This document shows, in pieces, positions 6,497 to 10,059 of a stretch of DNA of 10,059 nt. The notes under the pieces were generated by a model. That model was not told where the DNA came from. It ran no database searches and saw only the letters and a list, made by a program, of their open reading frames with translations. Position 1 is the first letter of the stretch; each line of letters starts with the position of its first letter. The position numbers were made by a program, and so were the translations under genes. This DNA is from Candidatus Hydrothermarchaeota archaeon. Its GTDB lineage: Archaea; Hydrothermarchaeota; Hydrothermarchaeia; Hydrothermarchaeales; WAQR01. Location: NCBI GenBank assembly GCA_015520145.1, contig WAQR01000008.1:1-10059 (forward strand), given 5' to 3'.

Positions 6497-7400
6497 CAGA
6501 CCTGTTATTAGCATGAGGATATCCATAACTCCAAGGTGCAATCTTAATTGTATCTACTGCCATCACGAGGGGATAACGGGCAGTTCGAAATACGAGATGA
6601 CGCCTGAGGAGATTGTGAGGATATGTGCACTTTCTGCAAGGCACGGGATTAGGAAGATAAAGATTACCGGCGGGGAGCCGCTTTTGAGGGAGGATGTGAT
6701 CGAGATTGTTGACGGCATATCGAAGATTGAGGGTATAGAAGACGTCTCCATGACAACAAACGGCACACTGCTGGAAGGCCTTGCCGGGGAACTCAAGGCT
6801 GCTGGGCTGAACAGGGTAAATGTCAGCCTTGATACGCTTAGGCCGGATGTGTTTTCGATGATAAGCCGTGGCGGGGAACTTGATACCGTGCTGCGGGGGC
6901 TGAATCGGGCGGCTGAAGTCGGGCTGATGCCTGTGAAGCTGAATATGGTGGTCATGAACGGGATTAACGATGATGAGATAGAGAGCATATTGAAGCGGTA
7001 TCCAAAAGGCGGTTTTGTTATTCAGCTTATCGAACTGATGGATGCTGAACATGACAGCGAGTTTTTCAGCAAATATTTTTATGACCTCGATGAGGTGGAG
7101 AAGGGTTTTGAGGAACAGGCAGATGATGTCTATGTTCGTAAGTTTATGCAGGGCAGGCGGAAGTATGTCTTAAACGGGTCTGAAGTCGAGATTATAAAGC
7201 CCATGCATAATACTGAGTTCTGTGCACGCTGTACGAGGATTAGGGTTACCGCGGATGGGAAATTCAAGCCATGTCTGATGAGGTCTGATAATCTTGTGGA
7301 TTTTCTGACTCCTATGAGAAACGGGGCAGATGACAGCGAGCTTGATAGACTGTTTAGGGAGGCTGTGAGCAGGAGAAAGCCGTATTTCAGGGACGGGTGA
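6480..7400 (+). CDS. moaA: GTP 3',8-cyclase MoaA (radical SAM)
   Basis: A 306-residue radical-SAM enzyme that converts GTP to 3',8-cyclo-7,8-dihydro-GTP, the substrate of MoaC. The SAM cluster motif is CNLNCIYC (Cys20, 24, 27), followed by TGGEPLLR (63-70) and NVSLDTL (114-120). The C-terminal second cluster has the MoaA spacing Cx2Cx13C (Cys248, 251, 265) within FCARCTRIRVTADGKFKPCL. These two sites distinguish MoaA from other radical-SAM families. The protein ends in YFRDG, without the double-glycine tail known from bacterial MoaA. The start at 6480 lies inside the end of the MobB gene and follows GGTGAGG. A GTG three codons earlier is possible but would consume that ribosome site. It is the last gene of the cofactor operon, and T-tracts follow its stop. 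Confidence 0.96.
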   Translation: MLDTYNRPVISMRISITPRCNLNCIYCHHEGITGSSKYEMTPEEIVRICALSARHGIRKIKITGGEPLLREDVIEIVDGISKIEGIEDVSMTTNGTLLEGLAGELKAAGLNRVNVSLDTLRPDVFSMISRGGELDTVLRGLNRAAEVGLMPVKLNMVVMNGINDDEIESILKRYPKGGFVIQLIELMDAEHDSEFFSKYFYDLDEVEKGFEEQADDVYVRKFMQGRRKYVLNGSEVEIIKPMHNTEFCARCTRIRVTADGKFKPCLMRSDNLVDFLTPMRNGADDSELDRLFREAVSRRKPYFRDG

Positions 7401-7404
7401 AATG

Positions 7405-7418
7405 TTTTTGATATTTTT
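7405..7418 (+). terminator. Probable T-tract terminator of the molybdopterin operon
   Basis: Two runs of five T (7405-7409 and 7414-7418) begin four bases after the moaA stop. Archaeal RNA polymerase often terminates at such U-tracts without a hairpin. A further T6 run is at 7465-7470. Position and composition fit, but no mapped end is available. Confidence 0.45.
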
Positions 7419-7479
7419 GAATACTTCCTTATATAAATAGAGGATGATGTATCTTCACCTATAATTTTTTGCTCCTATG

Positions 7480-7494
7480 AAAATATATAAATAC
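7480..7494 (+). promoter_or_regulatory. Promoter giving a leaderless MinD-like transcript
   Basis: AAAATATATAAATACC holds a strong TATA-like box centred near 7487. About 26 bases downstream is 7513, so transcription would begin at or beside the ATGs at 7511 and 7517. No good ribosome site precedes them, which agrees with leaderless translation. A second TATA-like box (TTATATAAAT, 7429-7438) lies 53 bases upstream and could give a transcript with a leader of about 50 bases. Confidence 0.55.
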
Positions 7495-7510
7495 CTTTCC
7501 CTTGCAAGAG

Positions 7511-8641
7511 ATGTGCATGGGTACAATAGAAGAGATTCTAAAGCCGGTACACAGGTACTGGCAGCTCCTGGTAATAGCCACAGGAGTAGCAGCCCTCTTT
7601 CTGCTGGGGGAGAAGATCCAGGACACAGTAAGCAGGCTGATTTTCCTGTATCTGTTTGCAGCAATCGCATACAAAATGGATGGAAGGATTCCAATAGCAG
7701 CCGGGCTGATACTGCTCGTAGCAGCCGCCTTATTCACAGGCAGGGGAAGAGAGAGTTTCGCCAACCAAATTGCAATATATGCCTACTACTTCCTCGTCGT
7801 TGGAGTTGTCCTGCAACTGATAGAGTATGTAAGGGAAGGAGGAGATATAAAAGAAAATGGAGAAGAAAGTGCAGGAAGTGAAACAGGGAGATCAAGAGGA
7901 CATGCACCCCCTGCACCTCTAAAGGAGTTATCGAAAAAAGGCAAGCCAGCCCGTTACCTTGCAGTTGCAAGCGGTAAAGGAGGCGTTGGAAAGACCACGA
8001 TAGCAGCCAACCTCGGCGTCGCCCTTTCAAGGATGGGCAGGAGGGTTACTGTGGTAGATATGGACCTGGCAATGCCCAACCTTGAGATCATCACCGGGCT
8101 CAGGACACCCCCTGTAGGACTGGTGGATGTGCTGGAAGATGGCCTGGATATCAGAAAGGTAACCTACCAGGGTCCAGAAGGAGTCAGGGTCATCCCTCCT
8201 GGTGTGATGCTTGACGGGTACAAGAAAAACCTGAAAAGGATAAGGCAGGTTCTAAAAGAAATCCCTGACGAAAACGAGTTCGTAATAATGGACATGCCAC
8301 CTGGAAGGGAGGCGGTAGATATCCTGGACAGAAGCATGGATGCAATTCTAATCGTCAACCCTGACAAGGCGTCAGTCCTGGATGCCCTCAACATGAAGAT
8401 ACTGCTGGAAAAGAAAGGGTCAAGGATTATCGGGGTTATCCTCAACCGCGCCGGGGGCAGTCCTGACAGATGGATAGATGAGATAGAGAGAACCCTTGAA
8501 GTCGATGTTGTGTGTGTAATCCCGGAGAGCAGAGTGGTCAAAGATGCCTTCTCCATGGAAGAGTGCTTCGTCTCAATCAATCCAGGATGTGTACCCTCGA
8601 AGGAGATCATAGAACTGGCAGAAGAACTGATAAAAAATTGA
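7511..8641 (+). CDS. MinD/ParA-type P-loop ATPase with N-terminal four-helix membrane domain
   Basis: The 376-residue product joins two parts. Residues about 17-107 contain four predicted membrane helices (roughly 17-33, 39-55, 59-77 and 82-107), followed by a charged linker of about 45 residues. From about 147 on it is a MinD/ParA-family ATPase: deviant Walker A KGGVGKTT (156-163) with its signature lysine, VVDMDLAMPN (181-190) as Walker A', VIMDMPPG (258-265) as Walker B, and VILNRAGG (309-316). Such ATPases dimerise on ATP and usually bind membranes reversibly, MinD through a C-terminal amphipathic helix. Here the anchor would be permanent and N-terminal. Partner and cargo are unknown; positioning, polysaccharide export or signalling are all possible. 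Start 7511 fits the leaderless promoter; 7517 (ATG) or 7502 (TTG) are alternatives. Neighbours give no functional clue. Confidence 0.85.
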   Translation: MCMGTIEEILKPVHRYWQLLVIATGVAALFLLGEKIQDTVSRLIFLYLFAAIAYKMDGRIPIAAGLILLVAAALFTGRGRESFANQIAIYAYYFLVVGVVLQLIEYVREGGDIKENGEESAGSETGRSRGHAPPAPLKELSKKGKPARYLAVASGKGGVGKTTIAANLGVALSRMGRRVTVVDMDLAMPNLEIITGLRTPPVGLVDVLEDGLDIRKVTYQGPEGVRVIPPGVMLDGYKKNLKRIRQVLKEIPDENEFVIMDMPPGREAVDILDRSMDAILIVNPDKASVLDALNMKILLEKKGSRIIGVILNRAGGSPDRWIDEIERTLEVDVVCVIPESRVVKDAFSMEECFVSINPGCVPSKEIIELAEELIKN

Positions 8642-8715
8642 TAAAAGATTAGCACTTCAATCGCGCTTCAATCCAAATAAAATTATCCATGTTAGACAGC
8701 ATTACTCAATAGCGT

Positions 8716-8726
8716 TGCTTAAATGG
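8716..8726 (+). promoter_or_regulatory. Possible promoter of the eS24 gene
   Basis: TGCTTAAATGG resembles a weak TATA box. A start about 26 bases downstream would fall near 8747, where the TTACAY repeats begin. An A/T-rich stretch at 8674-8689 is an alternative. Assignment is tentative. Confidence 0.3.
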
Positions 8727-8743
8727 ATGTAAATGGAACGTGT

Positions 8744-8780
8744 CAATTACATGCTTACACGCTTACACGCCAATTACACG
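8744..8780 (+). repeat. Short nested direct repeats upstream of eS24
   Basis: CAATTACA occurs at 8744-8751 and 8771-8778 and brackets two adjacent copies of GCTTACAC (8753-8760 and 8761-8768). All four units share TTACAY, at spacings of 8, 8 and 11 bases. They lie near the likely transcription start or in the leader of the ribosomal protein gene. Confidence 0.65.
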
Positions 8781-8786
8781 GCAGAC

Positions 8787-8813
8787 GAGTCGCCTTTAAG
8801 GCGAGTCAGGAGG
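8787..8813 (+). promoter_or_regulatory. Hairpin next to the eS24 ribosome binding site
   Basis: TCGCCT (8790-8795) pairs with AGGCGA (8799-8804) around a TTA loop. One G-G mismatch and two more pairs extend the stem to 8787-8807. AGGAGG (8808-8813), the ribosome site for the ATG at 8822, follows immediately. In RNA the stem could stack on or limit access to that site, as in autoregulated ribosomal protein leaders, but this is inference. Confidence 0.45.
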
Positions 8814-8821
8814 CTTAGTAG

Positions 8822-9217
8822 ATGGAAATCAAGATAGTGGAAGAGAAAACCAATCCCCTGCTTGGCAGGAGAGAATTGGAAGTAAATATTGTTCATGACG
8901 GTCCAACCCCTACAAGGGCGGATGTGATAAGTAAGTTAAAGGCAGTTACCGGTGCAAAGAAAGATACGGTAGTTGTGAAATCATTCCATTCAAAATTCGG
9001 GGCAAGAGAGTCCCGCGGAATAGTCAGGATATATGACAGCAAAGAGAGGGCGATGGAAATAGAGCCGGAGTTTATGCTGGAGAAGAATCAGATAGGAAAG
9101 GAGGAGGAGAAACCAAAAGAAAAAGGAGTGGAGAAGGAAGGAGTGGAGAAGGAAAAGAAGAAGGTAGAAAAGAAGGAAGTGAAGGGAGGAGAAAAAGTGG
9201 CGGAGAAAAAGAAATAG
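8822..9217 (+). CDS. rps24e: 30S ribosomal protein eS24 with Lys/Glu-rich C-terminal tail
   Basis: The first 92 of 131 residues are a standard archaeal eS24, a small-subunit protein shared with eukaryotes: NPLLGRRELEVNIVHDGPTPTR near the start, AVTGAKKDTVVVKSF (about 41-55) and the signature FGARESRGIVRIYDS (about 59-73). The usual archaeal length is about 95-105 residues. The extra 39 residues (93-131) are almost entirely Lys, Glu, Val and Gly, probably disordered or helical, and contain the repeat GVEKE twice. The start at 8822 follows AGGAGG with an eight-base spacer. In many archaea eS24 sits beside rpoE, spt4 and eS27; here its neighbours are a MinD-like gene and an exported protein, and no eS27 follows. 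Identity of the core is secure. Confidence 0.95.
   Translation: MEIKIVEEKTNPLLGRRELEVNIVHDGPTPTRADVISKLKAVTGAKKDTVVVKSFHSKFGARESRGIVRIYDSKERAMEIEPEFMLEKNQIGKEEEKPKEKGVEKEGVEKEKKKVEKKEVKGGEKVAEKKK
9125..9154 (+). repeat. In-frame 15-bp tandem duplication in the eS24 tail
   Basis: GGAGTGGAGAAGGAA occurs twice without a gap. Being a multiple of three, it keeps the frame and encodes the repeated GVEKE of the charged tail. It shows that the tail is growing or shrinking by slippage or unequal exchange. Confidence 0.9.
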
Positions 9218-9257
9218 ACCTCACAGCTATCGCCGAAAATAATGTAAATTTTATCCT

Positions 9258-9269
9258 AATCCGCGGATT
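9258..9269. repeat. Perfect 12-bp palindrome
   Basis: AATCCGCGGATT is its own reverse complement. A T-G pair and two C-G pairs outside it extend the symmetry to 18 positions (9255-9272). It lies in the 200-base gap between eS24 and the exported protein, about 55 bases upstream of the latter's TATA-like box. It could be a protein-binding site; no function is established. Confidence 0.55.
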
Positions 9270-9320
9270 GGGTCAGTTTCAAAGGCTTGTACCATTCAAA
9301 CACGCCAGAGAAGACCAAAT

Positions 9321-9334
9321 CGAAAAAAATATAT
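9321..9334 (+). promoter_or_regulatory. Probable promoter of the exported protein gene
   Basis: CGAAAAAAATATAT combines a purine-rich element and a TATA-like box. Transcription would start near 9357, at the short (AC)6 run (9356-9368), leaving a leader of about 60 bases with AGGAGG (9401-9406). Confidence 0.45.
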
Positions 9335-9417
9335 CCCTAAACTGTGCAAAATTATACACACACACACAAAAAAGTTTTAGGTTAATACGTGGCGACTTAG
9401 AGGAGGCGTGAATTAAA

Positions 9418-10008
9418 ATGGAAATAAAAAAGCTGCTGACAATATTTGTGGTCTTTTTAGCAGTCATTGCAGCCACGTCCACAGTCATTGAAGCACAGCG
9501 CGGCGGTGGTCACGGCGGCGGCATGGGCGGCGGGCATCACTGGAGTGTGAATGCAGGCAGTGATAACAACAACGTGGGGGATATCAATAACGCAGGCGAT
9601 AATGCGGGATATGTAGAGGTCTACGTATCCACGGATAAGCGGATGTACGTGCTTGGCGAGCCGATTGAGATAACGGTGACGGCGTATAATCCTACGGAGT
9701 CTACGGTAACGCTGGAGGTTGAGCCGATATGTCAAGTCTTCTACACAATAGATGACAGAAGACCCCCACTGCCAGCAGTGTGTATGAGTGCATCAATACT
9801 CCCACTTAGTTATATTCCTCTCCCGCCTAGAGGTTCATATTCCTGGCAGTTTACACATACAGAGAGTCTTTTTCCTGTACCAGTAGGAGAACACAGTCTT
9901 ATTGGTATCATAAGCCCGATTTCCATCAACCAGATGATATGGATAGACAGTATCGAGAGCAAGCCCATAACCATCCGGGTAGTAGAACCGAACAACGGCG
10001 GCATGTAA
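9418..10008 (+). CDS. Exported Gly/His-rich protein with BsuPI-like beta-sandwich domain
   Basis: A 196-residue protein of unknown function. Residues 1-26 form a clear signal peptide (KK, a hydrophobic core LLTIFVVFLAVIAATSTV, then IEA before QR). There is no lipobox cysteine, so it should be released or held at the surface by other means. Residues 28-41 are a Gly/His/Met run with three histidines, then an Asn/Gly/Asp-rich linker. From about 65 to the end is an immunoglobulin-like beta-sandwich that resembles the BsuPI type (intracellular proteinase inhibitor fold): YVSTDKRMYVLGEPIEITVTAYNPT, a central strand with two cysteines (about 104 and 121), PPRGSYSWQF, and a closing IESKPITIRVVEP. The cysteines could form a disulfide outside the cell. 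The start at 9418 is supported by AGGAGG and by the signal peptide beginning there. Confidence 0.75.
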   Translation: MEIKKLLTIFVVFLAVIAATSTVIEAQRGGGHGGGMGGGHHWSVNAGSDNNNVGDINNAGDNAGYVEVYVSTDKRMYVLGEPIEITVTAYNPTESTVTLEVEPICQVFYTIDDRRPPLPAVCMSASILPLSYIPLPPRGSYSWQFTHTESLFPVPVGEHSLIGIISPISINQMIWIDSIESKPITIRVVEPNNGGM

Positions 10009-10059
10009 TGAACTTGGATTAGACTTTAAAGGATAGAAGGAAGAAGGAGGAAAAGAGAA
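10009..10059 (+). other. Purine-rich tail of the window
   Basis: After the last stop the sequence becomes almost pure A/G and contains GGAGG-like words (about 10042-10052). These could be the ribosome site of a gene starting just outside, or another simple purine spacer. No coding start is visible inside the window. Confidence 0.3.

Noticed and set aside
7734..8655. Minus-strand open frames beneath the MinD-like gene.
   Set aside because: They are antisense to an intact ATPase with all its motifs, and their products show no domain.
8642..8821. tRNA or other known structured RNA gene in the eS24 upstream gap.
   Set aside because: No cloverleaf, CCA end or T-loop signature could be found; only short repeats and one small hairpin are present.
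9356..9368. (AC)6 run as a functional element.
   Set aside because: It is a short dinucleotide repeat near the likely transcription start and shows no other structure.

Overview
The window reads as a stretch of an archaeal chromosome. The main signs are an archaeal/eukaryotic-type ribosomal protein (eS24), A/T-rich TATA-like boxes with purine-rich upstream (BRE-like) sequence at the expected distance from several starts, archaeal-style molybdopterin genes, and a glucose dehydrogenase of the archaeal medium-chain type. The mixture of C-poor, purine-rich spacers, a Lys/Glu-rich protein tail and a dense molybdenum/tungsten cofactor operon would fit an anaerobic methanogen- or methanotroph-related euryarchaeote (ANME-1-like lineages come to mind). 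That placement is an inference and is not proven by anything here.

The layout is divergent around positions 4304-4556. To the left, everything is on the minus strand: a flavin-dependent pyridine-nucleotide oxidoreductase (4303-3221), a tiny two-helix membrane protein of the kind labelled 'bacteriophage holin' (3216-2968), then, behind its own promoter, a GH15 glucoamylase-type glycosidase (2792-951) and a glucose 1-dehydrogenase (918 to beyond position 1). The glycosidase has no signal peptide, so the last two genes look like a cytoplasmic route from a stored alpha-glucan or trehalose to glucose and then gluconolactone.

To the right, everything is on the plus strand. Positions 4557-7400 hold a compact cofactor operon: moaC, moaB, a MobB-type GTPase fused to a four-cysteine iron-sulfur module, and moaA. 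MoaA and MoaC make cyclic pyranopterin monophosphate from GTP. MoaB adenylylates molybdopterin. MobB assists the guanylylated form. The moaC leader carries five tandem 11-bp repeats just before the ribosome binding site, and the shared upstream region carries a near-perfect inverted repeat; both are candidate control sites.

After T-tracts that may end the operon comes a MinD/ParA-type ATPase with an unusual N-terminal four-helix membrane domain (7511-8641), apparently expressed from a leaderless promoter. Next are ribosomal protein eS24 with a charged tail (8822-9217), preceded by a repeat-rich leader, and an exported Gly/His-rich protein with a BsuPI-like beta-sandwich (9418-10008). No rRNA, tRNA, CRISPR array, insertion sequence or clear prophage was seen. 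Most of the window is ordinary metabolism and housekeeping. The points most worth a second look are the membrane-anchored MinD-like protein, the 11-bp repeat array and the iron-sulfur MobB fusion.
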